A program made the position numbers and the translations under genes. Of a DNA stretch of 64,000 nt, positions 1 to 8,813 are shown in pieces. The notes under the pieces are model-generated. The model saw only the letters and a list, made by a program, of their open reading frames with translations, was not told the origin of the DNA and made no database searches. Source of the stretch: JAHFUA01 sp963808725 (lineage in GTDB: Bacteria; Acidobacteriota; Terriglobia; Terriglobales; Acidobacteriaceae); NCBI GenBank assembly GCA_963808725.1, contig CAWEGO010000002.1:1302001-1366000 (forward strand). Reading direction: 5' to 3'. The stretch's first letter is position 1; each line of letters begins with the position of its first letter.

Positions 1-120
1 TCGCTGGTCATAGCGGGTGCGATGGTGGTTGTCATTGCTCTGACCTCACAAGGCCGGCGGCCGCCTCTGCCCCCACGGGAGGCTCCCGAGGAAAGCGCCG
101 CGCCAGACGAGGCTACCTGA
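1..120 (+). CDS. C-terminal end of an unknown membrane-anchored protein (partial)
   Basis: The first 39 codons of the window are open in frame 1 and stop with TGA at 118-120. They begin with a hydrophobic stretch (LVIAGAMVVVIAL), consistent with the end of a transmembrane helix, followed by a proline-, glutamate- and alanine-rich tail. The start lies upstream of the window, so neither family nor length can be judged. It converges with the DnaC-like gene on the other strand. Confidence 0.5.
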   Translation, partial: SLVIAGAMVVVIALTSQGRRPPLPPREAPEESAAPDEAT

Positions 121-154
121 AGTTCCTTATCGGTTGCAGTGCAGCTCGGTTGGC

Positions 155-937
155 TTACCGAAAACTGGCGCTCTTCACGTTCTGGCGGAAGTCCTGGCCG
201 GTGATCTCGATCTTCTTGCACATTTCGTGCAGGCGCGAACGCATGCGTTCGGTGATGCGGTCGCCCAGAGTCTCCTCGCGGGCGGCGCGGCGGGCGCGCG
301 CGAAGTTATCGACGGGCTCGTCGGAGCTGCGCGGCGGCAGGTCGGGGAAGTTGGTGGTGATGAGCGTGGTGCGCTTGTCGTTGTAGCGCGTGTTCAGCAC
401 GTGGCTGACGGTGTCCCACACCCATTCAGTCGGCTTGACCGCCCCCAGTTCGTCCAGCAGCACGACTTCAGTTTCGAAGATGGGCCGCAGGAGCTGCATC
501 TCCGTGGTCTGGACCGAGGGATTGTAGGAGTTCTGCACCTGTTTGAGCAGGTCGCGGTAGTCGCAGAACAGGCCGGGAACGCCCTTGCGCAGGAGGTCCT
601 TCAGCACGGCCACGGCGAGGTGCGTCTTGCCCACGCCCACCGAGCCCACGATGAGCAGGCCGCGGCCGTCATTCTCCACCGGATAGCCGGCGACGAAGCG
701 CTCGGCCACCAGCTTGGCCCGCTCCAGCCCGCCGTCGGCGCCGGGGAAGTCGGTGCTGAACTCGGAGAACTCGCAGTGCTCATAGCGCGCGGGAATGCGG
801 GCCTGGGCGACGAGACGCTGCAGGCGTCCGGAAAGAGCGCAGTCGCAGCGCGCGACCTGGCGGGCCTTGGGATCGGGCCCGACTTCCTTCCAACCAGTAC
901 CACCGCAGACCGGGCAAAGCGTTTCAGTGGCGTTCAA
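155..937 (-). CDS. DnaC/IstB-like AAA+ ATPase with N-terminal zinc-ribbon
   Basis: A 260-residue protein. The first 35 residues hold a CPVCGGTGW motif and a later CDC, likely one zinc site. A Walker A motif (GSVGVGKT, about 98-105) and Walker B (VVLLDE, about 158-163) follow, then an ITTNFPDLP sensor-1-like segment. This is the DnaC/DnaI/IstB helicase-loader fold. No transposase is adjacent, so a host helicase-loader or similar role is more likely than IstB, but that is inference. It is monocistronic and faces the HU gene across about 340 bp that holds only the HU promoter. Confidence 0.75.
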   Translation of the reverse strand: MNATETLCPVCGGTGWKEVGPDPKARQVARCDCALSGRLQRLVAQARIPARYEHCEFSEFSTDFPGADGGLERAKLVAERFVAGYPVENDGRGLLIVGSVGVGKTHLAVAVLKDLLRKGVPGLFCDYRDLLKQVQNSYNPSVQTTEMQLLRPIFETEVVLLDELGAVKPTEWVWDTVSHVLNTRYNDKRTTLITTNFPDLPPRSSDEPVDNFARARRAAREETLGDRITERMRSRLHEMCKKIEITGQDFRQNVKSASFR

Positions 938-1216
938 GAGGGCCTCAGAAGTGGACGATGTCGTTAGGGCATCGTATGAGAAAGCGGGCGCGGGCGCATC
1001 CGCAGATTGTGGACAAGTACTCTGGAAATCAACTGCACGAGAAAAATTTGGCGGAAGCTGAATTGCGACGATCCCATCTCATTCCTCATGGCCCGCCGTT
1101 ACAGCACTAGAAGAGGCAAGGTGGAAAACTGCCACGGAAGCTGTGCAAAATCCGGAATCTGGGGGCAAAGTCTCCGGAAAGGCCGCGCTCGACGCGGTTT
1201 TCCACCGCTCCTTGGC

Positions 1217-1246
1217 TTGACAAGCCCAATGAATACGGGCTAAAAA
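1217..1246 (+). promoter_or_regulatory. Sigma70-type promoter of the first HU gene
   Basis: A perfect TTGACA sits at 1217-1222, followed 18 bp later by TAAAAA at 1241-1246. Both precede the HU start at 1282 by a distance fitting a short leader. Apart from this promoter I see nothing in 938-1281. Confidence 0.55.
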
Positions 1247-1281
1247 CGCGATTGACTCTACGCTGCCTGGAGGCAGACCAC

Positions 1282-1560
1282 ATGAATAAGGCTGATATCG
1301 TCGACAAGATTGCTGCGGAGGCGGGGATCACCAAGACCCAGGCTTCCACAGCGCTGGATTCGACCGTCAACTGCATCACCGCGTCCTTGAAGAAGGGCGA
1401 CCGCGTGACGCTAGTGGGCTTCGGGACCTTCGTCACGTCCCAACGCAAAGCCCGCACCGGCCGCAATCCCCAAACCGGCAAGCCCATCAAGATCGCCGCT
1501 AAGCGAGTGGCGAAGTTTACCGCAGGGGCCGAACTCAAGAAGGCAGTCAACAAGAAGTAG
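1282..1560 (+). CDS. hup: HU-family DNA-binding protein
   Basis: A 92-residue nucleoid protein of usual HU length. The start MNKADIVDKI is chosen because it matches the HU N-terminus and follows a GGAGG about 8 bases upstream; a longer frame from 1252 adds residues that do not belong to the family. The DNA-binding arm signature GRNPQTGKPIKI is intact. HU binds DNA as a dimer with little sequence preference, bending and compacting it. A second, diverged HU gene lies at 6056, so homo- or heterodimers are both possible. A promoter upstream and a hairpin downstream suggest a single-gene transcript. Confidence 0.93.
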   Translation: MNKADIVDKIAAEAGITKTQASTALDSTVNCITASLKKGDRVTLVGFGTFVTSQRKARTGRNPQTGKPIKIAAKRVAKFTAGAELKKAVNKK

Positions 1561-1582
1561 TCTCCACCAAAGCCTCTGGCCG

Positions 1583-1613
1583 GCCCCGCGCTCCTTGCTC
1601 GAGCCGGGGCTTT
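1583..1613 (+). terminator. Likely intrinsic terminator after HU
   Basis: GCCCCG (1583-1588) pairs with CGGGGC (1605-1610), with an inner GCTC/GAGC pairing, followed by a short TTT. It starts 23 bases after the HU stop. The T-tract is weak. Confidence 0.5.
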
Positions 1614-1626
1614 CGTGTCGTTGGGG

Positions 1627-1677
1627 GCTCTTGGCTGTTGGCTTTTAGCTTTTGGCCAAACGCCAAGAGCCAAAAGC
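1627..1677. repeat. Low-complexity intergenic repeat (TTGGC/TTTTAGC/CCAAGAGC words)
   Basis: Short words such as TTGGCT, TTTGGCC and their complements (GGCCAAA, GCCAAGAGCC) recur in direct and inverted order, giving an imperfect hairpin. Similar wording occurs near 6510-6540 and 51881-51918, so it is one of the dispersed repeat families of this genome. Confidence 0.5.
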
Positions 1678-1750
1678 GCCTTCTCTGGTTTGCTGCATCC
1701 GCGGGCAGTCCTGTAGAATCAATATTTCCTGAAAGAGGTTGGGAGAAGCC

Positions 1751-1965
1751 ATGAAGGCCGCTATTCATCCTGTTTACCACGAGGTGCGGGTCACCTGCGC
1801 CTGCGGGAATACGTTCGCCACGCGTTCCACGCACAAAGGCGACATCCACCTGGAATCTGCTCCAATTGCCATCCATTCTTCACCGGCAAGCAAAAGCTGT
1901 TGGACACCGCCGGGCGCATCGAACGCTTCCGCCGCAAGTACGCCAAGGCGGAGAAGAAAGCCTAA
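1751..1965 (+). pseudogene. rpmE: Ribosomal protein L31, interrupted by a one-base frameshift
   Basis: From ATG 1751 the frame encodes an L31 N-terminus (MKAAIHPVYHEV) with a first zinc pair (CACG), up to GDIHLE. After about 1855 the homology continues one frame over: CSNCHPFFTGKQ, then TAGRIERFRRKYAK, ending at TAA 1963-1965. Together the two parts restore a complete 71-residue, four-cysteine L31 if one base is added near 1856. L31 is a large-subunit protein bound near the central protuberance. Since the rest is perfectly conserved, a base missed in sequencing is more likely than a dead gene. Downstream codons 1966-2079 stay open in the same frame but resemble nothing I know. Confidence 0.85.
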
Positions 1966-2075
1966 CCGCAGTTGCCGTCCGGCATCCGCAAGCTTACGTC
2001 CAACCTGGACGATATTCCCGATGTGAAGGACTACCTGAGGCGTCTCGAACCTCAGACGTTCGCTAGCTCCTCCAG

Positions 2076-4808
2076 CTAATGAATCAGCGTCCCGTTTCCG
2101 TTCCGCTCTTCCGGCGGGATGACGACGGCGGCGGCTACCTTGTCTCCGCCTTCCATCGCCAGCAGGCGGACGCCCTGGGTGGAGCGGCCAGCCTCGCGGA
2201 TCTCCGAGGTGTCGAGGCGGATGATCTTGCCGTACTGGCTGATGACCATGGCTTCCGTGACCTCGCTCACCAGCAGGATGGCCACGACTTTCCCGTTGCG
2301 CGAGGTGGTCTTGACGTTGATCACGCCCTTGCCCCCGCGCGATTGCAGCCGGTATTCCTCCACCGGGGTGCGCTTGCCGTAGCCGTTCTCGGTGACGGAG
2401 AGGATCAGGTTGCCAGCCTCGGCTTCACCCTCAGAGGCTAAAGCCCCTTCTTTAGAGGAAGTCCTTTCGGCACGACTGAAGTCGTGCCCTTCCCGATCGC
2501 GGCGTTCCGCGTCACCTTTCCCGTTGCCACCTCCTAAGCCGCCTTTGGGGGTGATCGCCATGCCGACCACATAATCGGTGTCGTCGAGGTCCATGCCGCG
2601 CACGCCGTAGGCCGGGCGTCCCATGGGGCGCACGTCCGCCTCGTCGAAGCGGATGGCCATGCCGTCGTGCGAGGCGAGGAAGACGATCTCCTGGCCGTCG
2701 GTGAGCTTGGCGCCCACCAGCTCGTCGTCCTTCTCGATGCCGATGGCGATGATGCCGCGCGACATCACGTTGCTGAAGTCCTTCAGCGGCGTCTTCTTGA
2801 CTGTACCGTTGCGGGTGGCGAAGAAGACGTACTTGGTCTCGTCATCGAGGTCGCGCACGTTGAGGATGGCGCGCACCGACTCGCCCGGCTGCAGCGCCAC
2901 CAGTTGATTGATGGCCTTGCCCTTGCCCGCCGAGCCCACGTCGGGAATTTCGTAGACCTTCAGCCAGTAGACGCGGCCGGTATTGGTGAACACCAGCAGG
3001 TAGGCGTGCGTGGAGGCGATGATGAGGCGCTCGACGAAGTCCTCTTCGCGGGTGCGCATGCCGATGCGCCCCGAGCCGCCGCGGCGCTGCGAGCGGTAAG
3101 TGGCGATGGGCGTCCGCTTGAGGTATCCCGAGTGCGAGACGGTGACCGCAACCTGCTCGTCCGCGATCAGGTCTTCGAGCTGCAGCTCGGCGGCCTCGTC
3201 CAGAATCTGGGTGCGGCGCTCGTCACCGTAGTTCTTCCGGATCTCCTCCAGCTCCTTGACGATGACGCCGCGCAGCTTCTTGTCCGAGCCCAGGATGGAT
3301 TCGTACTCGCCGATCTTCTCGCGGATTTCTTTCAGCTCGTTCAGGATCTCGTCGATGGAGAGCCGCGTCAGGCGGTGCAGTTGCAGTTCGAGGATAGCGT
3401 CGGCCTGCTTGGCGTCGAAGGGGTTCTCCGGACGCTTGTTGCGCGGGATGGTGACGTCCGACTTCTTGCCGCCGACGTTGACCTCGATGGTCTTGCCGCC
3501 GAAGTAGGCGACCAGGTTCTCGCGAGCCTCGCCGCGGTTGGCGCTGCCGCGAATGATGGCGATCACGTTATCAAGGTGGTCGAGCGCGATCCGGTAGCCC
3601 TCCAGGATGTGCTCGCGCTCGCGCGCCCGCTCGAGTAAGAACGAAGTGCGGCGGCGCACCACGTCCACGCGGTGATCGATGAAGTGCTGGATGGCGGGGA
3701 TCAGCCCCATCTCTTTGGGCTGCCCGTTCGCCACCGCCAGGAAAATCATCGAGAAGTTTTCCTGCATCTGGGTGTGCTTGTGCAGGTTGTTCAGGATGAT
3801 CTGCGGCTCGGCCCCGCGCTTGAGTTCGATGACGATGCGCATGCCGTCGCGGTCGCTCTCGTCGCGGACGTCGGAGACGTCGTCGAGCGTCTTGTCGTTC
3901 ACTAAGTCGGCGATGCGCTTGATGAGCGTGGCCTTGTTCACCTGGTAGGGAATTTCGGTGACGATGATCGCCTGCCGCTCGCGGGTGATGTTCTCGATAG
4001 CCGCCTTGGCGCGCATGACGAAGCGTCCGCGCCCGGTCTTGTAGGCTTCGGCGATGCCGCTGCGCCCGTGGATGAAGGCGCCCGTTGGGAAATCCGGGCC
4101 TTTCACCAGCTTCAGAATCTCGCTCAGCGGCGTCTGCGGGTTGTTGATCAAGGTGATGGTGGCGTCCACAATCTCGGTCAGGTTGTGCGGCGGAATCTTG
4201 GTGGCCATGCCGACGGCGATGCCGTCCGAACCGTTGATCAGCAGGTTGGGAATTCTTGTCGGGAGGACGACCGGCTCTACGGTGGTAGTGTCGAAGTTCT
4301 CGACGAAATCCACGGCGTCCTTGTCGATGTCGGCAAGCATTTCTTCTGCGATCGCGGTCATGCGGCACTCGGTGTAACGGTAGGCCGCCGGCGGATCACC
4401 ATCCACTGAGCCGAAGTTCCCCTGGCCGTCCACCAGCGGATAACGCAGTGTCCACGGCTGCGCTAAACGCACCAGCGCGTCGTAGACCGCGCTGTCACCG
4501 TGCGGGTGATACTTTTTCAGCAACTCGCCGACCACACCAGCGCACTTGACGGTCTTGCGATTGTGCAGCAAGCCCATGTCGTGCATGGCGTAGAGAATGC
4601 GTCGGTGCACTGGCTTGAGGCCGTCGCGGATGTCGGGCAGCGCGCGCCCGATGATCACCGACATCGAATAGTCGAGATACGAGCGGCGCATCTCGTCTTC
4701 GATATTGATGGGAACAATGTTCGCGGCGCCCGGACCGCTGGGCGTCGTGCCGCCGCCATCGCCGGGCGGCGTCAGGGGGAGTTGCGGATCTTGGGGATCG
4801 TCAGCCAT
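2076..4808 (-). CDS. gyrA: DNA gyrase subunit A
   Basis: A 910-residue type IIA topoisomerase subunit that introduces negative supercoils together with GyrB, which is not in this window. The catalytic tyrosine is Y145 in the AAYRYTE motif. The quinolone-determining region reads GDSAVYD (about 104-110), with the serine and aspartate of sensitive enzymes. The GyrA box QRRGGSG in the C-terminal domain separates it from ParC. The N-terminus carries a Pro/Gly-rich tail of about 35 residues. The C-terminal beta-pinwheel contains an extra charged stretch (around RREGHDFSRAERTSS, encoded near 2420-2520) that is the translation of a palindromic repeat; see the separate entry. Confidence 0.96.
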   Translation of the reverse strand: MADDPQDPQLPLTPPGDGGGTTPSGPGAANIVPINIEDEMRRSYLDYSMSVIIGRALPDIRDGLKPVHRRILYAMHDMGLLHNRKTVKCAGVVGELLKKYHPHGDSAVYDALVRLAQPWTLRYPLVDGQGNFGSVDGDPPAAYRYTECRMTAIAEEMLADIDKDAVDFVENFDTTTVEPVVLPTRIPNLLINGSDGIAVGMATKIPPHNLTEIVDATITLINNPQTPLSEILKLVKGPDFPTGAFIHGRSGIAEAYKTGRGRFVMRAKAAIENITRERQAIIVTEIPYQVNKATLIKRIADLVNDKTLDDVSDVRDESDRDGMRIVIELKRGAEPQIILNNLHKHTQMQENFSMIFLAVANGQPKEMGLIPAIQHFIDHRVDVVRRRTSFLLERAREREHILEGYRIALDHLDNVIAIIRGSANRGEARENLVAYFGGKTIEVNVGGKKSDVTIPRNKRPENPFDAKQADAILELQLHRLTRLSIDEILNELKEIREKIGEYESILGSDKKLRGVIVKELEEIRKNYGDERRTQILDEAAELQLEDLIADEQVAVTVSHSGYLKRTPIATYRSQRRGGSGRIGMRTREEDFVERLIIASTHAYLLVFTNTGRVYWLKVYEIPDVGSAGKGKAINQLVALQPGESVRAILNVRDLDDETKYVFFATRNGTVKKTPLKDFSNVMSRGIIAIGIEKDDELVGAKLTDGQEIVFLASHDGMAIRFDEADVRPMGRPAYGVRGMDLDDTDYVVGMAITPKGGLGGGNGKGDAERRDREGHDFSRAERTSSKEGALASEGEAEAGNLILSVTENGYGKRTPVEEYRLQSRGGKGVINVKTTSRNGKVVAILLVSEVTEAMVISQYGKIIRLDTSEIREAGRSTQGVRLLAMEGGDKVAAAVVIPPEERNGNGTLIH
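2431..2491. repeat. Palindromic repeat element inside gyrA
   Basis: GGCACGAC (2469-2476), loop TGAA, GTCGTGCC (2481-2488) is a perfect 8-bp hairpin. It is preceded by CTAAAG...CTTTAG (about 2439-2456). A close relative lies in the intergenic stretch 31563-31700. Here the element is translated in frame as a low-complexity insert in the GyrA C-terminal domain. Confidence 0.7.
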
Positions 4809-5160
4809 TTAACACCAGTCGGCAGTAGCCGGTCGCCAGTTAAAACCAAAAACCAGAGGACCTTGTCATCCTGAGTGAGGGAGGGCTCCCGCGCGCTCCA
4901 AAAGTCAGTTGCCAGTAGTCAGTTGCCAGTTAAAATCAAAAAACAAAAGAGCGTTGTCATCCTGAGCGAGCCGGGGCCCCGCGCGTTTTATCCAGCGCGG
5001 GGTGGCGAGTCGAAGGATCTGGGGTCCGTTTCCGGGCACAGAAAGCCCTTCGTGCGCCTTATCATCCTGAGCTGCACGACATGTCGTAACTGCTTGCATC
5101 TACAGGAGGTTAATTACTAAAGACAAAACACACTATACCACGTTTGCCAGGCGAGATTTC
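4809..5160. repeat. Intergenic repeat cluster upstream of gyrA
   Basis: No gene is supported. The stretch holds tandem CAGTTGCCAGT-type words (about 4815-4930), then two copies of a TCATCCTGAG(C/T)GAG phrase (about 4867 and 4957) with a CCAGCGCGGGG palindrome and the tail GTCGAAGGATCTGGGG. The same phrase recurs near 6423 as TCATCCCGAGCGAAGCGAGGG. An AGGAGGTTAATTAC stretch near 5104 has no following reading frame. Confidence 0.55.
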
Positions 5161-5814
5161 CTACGGCACAATGAGCCGGCTGCCGGCTTCCGCAGGGGCG
5201 ACCACGCCCGATTTTTCGGGGAATTGCGCGAACAGAAAATCCAGAAACGCGCGCGATTTCGGACGCCCAGAGGTGCGTCCGTGCGCCATCCGCACCAGGA
5301 AGACCAGGGCTTCGAGCGCTTCGCTATCCTTCAGCGTCGCGTAGCCCAGGTGCTTCTGCTCGAGTTCGCGGTACTGCGCGATCATCTTCTCCAGCTCGGC
5401 GACGATGTGCTGCTGCGGCACGCTAGCGACGGCCGTCTCGTAGTAGAGGCCCGAGCCGGTGAGCGTCTGGTACTTTTTGGCCAGGGCGGTGATGGCGGCG
5501 ATCGCATCGCGGTCATTGAGGGAGCGGTCAGCGCGCGCCATCTTGGCCACACCGTGGCTCAATCCGACGATCAGCGGCTCACGCTCGTAAATGAAATTCT
5601 GCCGGACGTCCACCTTGGGGAACAGCGCTTCCTGGTCGAGCTCGGACATGGGCCGCGGCCGCTCGTGACGCCGCGCCTGCTGCAGGTACTCGCAGCTCGA
5701 GGGACAGTCGAGCGTCACCTCGCGCTCCCGCCCGCAGCAGACCGGGCAGATGCGTCCGTGCACCGCCGGACAGAAGCGCTTTTCCTTGCGGATTTCGCAG
5801 ATGGCACAAGCCAT
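5161..5814 (-). CDS. Conserved cysteine-rich N-terminus protein of unknown function
   Basis: A 217-residue soluble protein. The first 50 residues contain CAIC, a lone cysteine, CPVCCG, then two more cysteines in DCPSSCEYL, enough for two zinc sites. The rest is helical and charged with no membrane segment or signal peptide. I do not recognise an enzyme motif. The arrangement suggests a zinc-binding module followed by a helical domain, but no function can be assigned. The gene is alone, transcribed toward gyrA's upstream region. Confidence 0.7.
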   Translation of the reverse strand: MACAICEIRKEKRFCPAVHGRICPVCCGREREVTLDCPSSCEYLQQARRHERPRPMSELDQEALFPKVDVRQNFIYEREPLIVGLSHGVAKMARADRSLNDRDAIAAITALAKKYQTLTGSGLYYETAVASVPQQHIVAELEKMIAQYRELEQKHLGYATLKDSEALEALVFLVRMAHGRTSGRPKSRAFLDFLFAQFPEKSGVVAPAEAGSRLIVP

Positions 5815-6055
5815 AGCGTTTCATGTTTCACGTTTCAAGTTTCACGTGACACCGCAAGAATACCAGCTTTTTTCCGCTCCCGGCGTGGGTCCGCGGCCTG
5901 CACCATTAGCGGTGCAAAGGATAAGGATGTGGAAAACCCGCTAAAAATGCGGCTCCGGCGCTTCTCTTTCCGCGCGCTCTTGTATATGATGGGGTGCGGT
6001 TCAAGCGGCACTGGTACTCGACTTCACGACTTCACCTACGTTTGAAGGAGGAAAC

Positions 6056-6346
6056 ATGGCGACAATGACCAAGACCCAGCTCGTGCGCCACCTGGCCGAG
6101 GAGCTAGAGGTCAACAACAAGTCAGCGGCGGCGTTTCTGGAAACTCTGGCCAACACTGCCATCAAGGAAACCAAGAAGAACGGCGTCTTCGTGCTGCCCG
6201 GCCTGGGGCGGCTGAAAAAGGTGCAGCGCAAGGCCCGTATGGGACGCAATCCCCAAACCGGCGAACCCATCAAGATCGCTGCCAAGACCACCGCAAAGTT
6301 TTATCTGGCGAAGGCGGTGAAGGACTCGATCGCGCCAAAAAAGTGA
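6056..6346 (+). CDS. HU-family DNA-binding protein, second copy
   Basis: A 96-residue HU-like protein with an AAGGAGG ribosome site 6 bases before the ATG. The arm motif GRNPQTGEPIKI is intact, while the N-terminal helices differ strongly from the HU gene at 1282, so it is an old paralogue and not a recent duplicate. It probably serves a specialised nucleoid role. A TATGAT at 5985-5990 could be its -10 box. Confidence 0.9.
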   Translation: MATMTKTQLVRHLAEELEVNNKSAAAFLETLANTAIKETKKNGVFVLPGLGRLKKVQRKARMGRNPQTGEPIKIAAKTTAKFYLAKAVKDSIAPKK

Positions 6347-6459
6347 CCGCGCTTGCCGGGCCTATTCGTCAGCTTCGCTTCGCTCAGGTGCTCAGGGCAG
6401 GCTAAGAGTTGAGCCCGGCGCGGTCATCCCGAGCGAAGCGAGGGATCTCTTAACAACGC

Positions 6460-6487
6460 AAGGCCGGCTCACCCAGCCGGCCTTTTC
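6460..6487 (+). terminator. Intrinsic terminator
   Basis: AAGGCCGGCT (6460-6469) and AGCCGGCCTT (6475-6484) form a perfect 10-bp stem with a 5-base loop, followed by a short T run. It lies 114 bases after the second HU gene. The DNA between them carries repeat phrases. Confidence 0.75.
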
Positions 6488-6566
6488 GTTTCCGGAAAGC
6501 AGCTCTTAAGCTCTTGGCTCTTAGCGTTTGGCTCGCGACTTACGAATGGCGACTTAAGGAGAATCT

Positions 6567-7004
6567 ATGAAGCGCCCTGTGCTTGTTTTAGCTTGGCTGG
6601 CTATCGCGGTACTACCGGCCTGTTCGCAAACCTCGGCACCGCCCGGTCACGATCACGCCCAGAGTCAGGCGCATCACGAGGAACCCATGCCGTCCGCCTG
6701 CAAGCAAATGATGGAAGAGCATGCGGCCGAGATGAAGGCTACCGCGCAGACCCTGGCCACCAACCTGGCGCAATTGAAAGCTACGCTGCCTTTGATCACT
6801 AACATCAATGAGCTCAGCCGCTGGCAGTCGAATATCGCCATGTGGCAGGCGCTGGCCGACCATTTCAGTCACATGGCGCAGCACGCCGAGCACATGCAGG
6901 CGATGGGCATGGGCTGCGGCATGATGATGGGCCACGGGATGATGATGGGGCACGGCACGGACGATGGCCACGATAAACCCACCTCGCCGGCCAAGCCACA
7001 GTAG
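6567..7004 (+). CDS. Small His/Met-rich lipoprotein, putative metal binding
   Basis: A 145-residue precursor with a lipobox LPAC near residue 19, so it should be lipid-anchored at the envelope. The mature part starts with a His-rich segment (GHDHAQ, AHHEE) and ends with a repeated MMMGHG motif; methionine and histidine dominate, as in periplasmic copper- or silver-binding proteins. The central part is helical. Metal choice cannot be read from sequence. An AAGGAG ribosome site precedes the ATG. No metal transporter is adjacent. Confidence 0.75.
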   Translation: MKRPVLVLAWLAIAVLPACSQTSAPPGHDHAQSQAHHEEPMPSACKQMMEEHAAEMKATAQTLATNLAQLKATLPLITNINELSRWQSNIAMWQALADHFSHMAQHAEHMQAMGMGCGMMMGHGMMMGHGTDDGHDKPTSPAKPQ

Positions 7005-7428
7005 GGTCAGGATTGCTCTAAGCGGGGTTCAGGAAGGAAGCGCAGGTTGAAAGTCTCCCGATCAGCAGAGGATGCATCGGGCGCGATCCCGCGAGAGTCA
7101 TGCCAACCGGTCACGCAGGGTTAGCTGCTCCGTTTTGTTTCAGCCGGGGCTTGCGGCCGCTCGCGCTCGTCCACGTGGTTGTGCTGGCCATTGGCCAGCT
7201 CCGCGTGGTTCACGTGCTGCCGGCACCAGAAGCATATGACAATCGGTTCCATAACATACCAACCTCGATGGTACAAACAGATCATCGGCTACATTGTCCT
7301 TCTGGCCAAGTAACACGGGTAATGCTGCGGCATTACCATGGGCCACAGGCGAGAGTACTGGAGTTTGCAGGCGAGATAAGGAATCCTGGGCCGGTGGCCG
7401 AGACGATGTGGCGGCGCGGCGGGCGTTG
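7005..7428. other. Gene-free stretch
   Basis: I see no convincing gene, RNA or repeat here. The open frames are reverse-strand or shifted readings with no ribosome site or family resemblance. Confidence 0.4.
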
Positions 7429-7905
7429 TTAGCTGCCCACGCCCAGCAGCAGGTTTCCTTCGGCGCCAGCCGCATAGGTGATGGTGGCGCGCTTGCCGGC
7501 AGGCAGGACATTGCGCAGATCACCGCTGAACACCAAGGTCTTGCCGGGGCCGCCGTTGGCCGGACGGAGCGTCACCAAAGATTTGTCCGGGCGGCCGACT
7601 TCCGTTTCGTAGAAGGATACCGCTTCTACCACGCCGCTCTCGACATGGGTGCCGGGGACGGTGTTGACGATGCGGGAAGCGCCGGCGGCCGTCGCACCGC
7701 CGGTCTCGCCCGCGGCCTTGCGCCGCGCCCGAAGCTCCAACGCGATGTTCAGGAAGAAGATCCCAGACATGGTCAGCAGGATCAGGCTCATGAAAAGAGC
7801 GTCAACACTAAGCCCCGCCTGTCGGATGTTACTGTTCGCGAGGATGTAGGCGATGCCCAGGAGCGGCAGCAGTCCCAGGATGCCCGAGATCAACAACACG
7901 GCCAT
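7429..7905 (-). CDS. Two-helix membrane protein of unknown function
   Basis: A 158-residue protein with two hydrophobic segments (about 1-23 and 35-58), a short basic loop (LRARRKAAGE) and a soluble C-terminal domain of about 90 residues rich in beta-type sequence (SLVTLRP, ATITYAAG). This suggests a small membrane-tethered beta domain. No catalytic motif is visible and I do not recognise the family. It is monocistronic. Confidence 0.6.
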   Translation of the reverse strand: MAVLLISGILGLLPLLGIAYILANSNIRQAGLSVDALFMSLILLTMSGIFFLNIALELRARRKAAGETGGATAAGASRIVNTVPGTHVESGVVEAVSFYETEVGRPDKSLVTLRPANGGPGKTLVFSGDLRNVLPAGKRATITYAAGAEGNLLLGVGS

Positions 7906-8042
7906 AGGCGCCTCGTCACAAGGTCACGAATGCGATCGAAATGGATGTTTGGCCCCACCACAACTCCGCCTGAATCTTGTACCTGAGCCACCAGTCGGAT
8001 GGCAATAGCCGTCGGCGTTTCCCGGTGACTGCGCCCGGTGGT

Positions 8043-8813
8043 TCAGCGAGGAGGAGGCGACTCGATGATCTGGGGTTGCTTGTGGAAGACTGCGCGCCGG
8101 ATGTCGGGCCAAAATTCCTGTATCAGGCCGCCGGCGCTGCCATACCCCAGCGCGATTGCCGAGCGGCTCATGGTGAGCCCGAAGCCGCGGTCGGTCGAGG
8201 GATAGTAGACATTGGAGAGTCCGCCGGCGGTAAACGCCCCCAGCGCGTTCGACCAGTTGAAGGAGCGCCCACCCGCGTCGGTATGGCAGACGAACTCCTG
8301 CTCCATCGCGTAAACGATGCGATGCTTGATGGTGCCTTCTCCGCTGCGGAAGTAGCGTGGGTCTTCCTTGGTCAGCACGGGATAAAAGAAGTTTGCGAAA
8401 AACTGGCTGGAAGCCTGGTCGGCGAAGGTCGCGCCATAGCGCTTGCCGTATCCGGCGGCGCCCTGGCCGTAGCCAGAGAACTCGTTGGTCGCCTGGCCCA
8501 GTCCGGCCTGCGCGCCGGCGGCAACGAAGGTGAAGGGATCGGTGACCTGCTTCGCCATTAAGTGGAACTTCTCGTGCGTGGTGAGCGCGGGCGCGTTCTG
8601 CCGGCTAGTGACCGCGAACATGGGTACTACACCCAGGATCCGCTGCGATTGTTCCTGTTTTTGGATCTGTTCTTCGGGCGCGCTCGGCAACTGCGCAGGC
8701 TGGTCCTGGACGCTAGGGGTCGAGTTGTTTGCAGGCGTCTGTTGCGCGGCACTGGAAGAGCAAAATGCGGCAATGAGAACCAGCAAAAAAATGCGCCCCG
8801 AAGAAACCATCAA
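8043..8813 (-). CDS. Secreted protein of unknown function
   Basis: A 256-residue precursor with a clear signal peptide (hydrophobic IFLLVLIAAF, then AAQQ) and a Gln/Pro-rich linker to about residue 55. The mature domain has a glycine- and aromatic-rich region (GYGQGAAGYGKRYG) and a conserved-looking block with EDPRYFRSGEG. The composition suits an outer-membrane-associated protein. I recognise no enzymatic motif. Confidence 0.65.
   Translation of the reverse strand: MMVSSGRIFLLVLIAAFCSSSAAQQTPANNSTPSVQDQPAQLPSAPEEQIQKQEQSQRILGVVPMFAVTSRQNAPALTTHEKFHLMAKQVTDPFTFVAAGAQAGLGQATNEFSGYGQGAAGYGKRYGATFADQASSQFFANFFYPVLTKEDPRYFRSGEGTIKHRIVYAMEQEFVCHTDAGGRSFNWSNALGAFTAGGLSNVYYPSTDRGFGLTMSRSAIALGYGSAGGLIQEFWPDIRRAVFHKQPQIIESPPPR

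Noticed and set aside
1966..2079. Open codons after L31 (SGIRKLTSNLDDIPDVKDYL)
   Set aside because: Looks protein-like but has no start, no ribosome site and no family I know; probably chance or a remnant.
5100..5120. AGGAGGTTAATTAC as a ribosome site
   Set aside because: No open frame follows it on the plus strand.
7140..7523. Minus-strand frame before the two-helix membrane protein
   Set aside because: Overlaps the real gene in another frame and lacks coding character.
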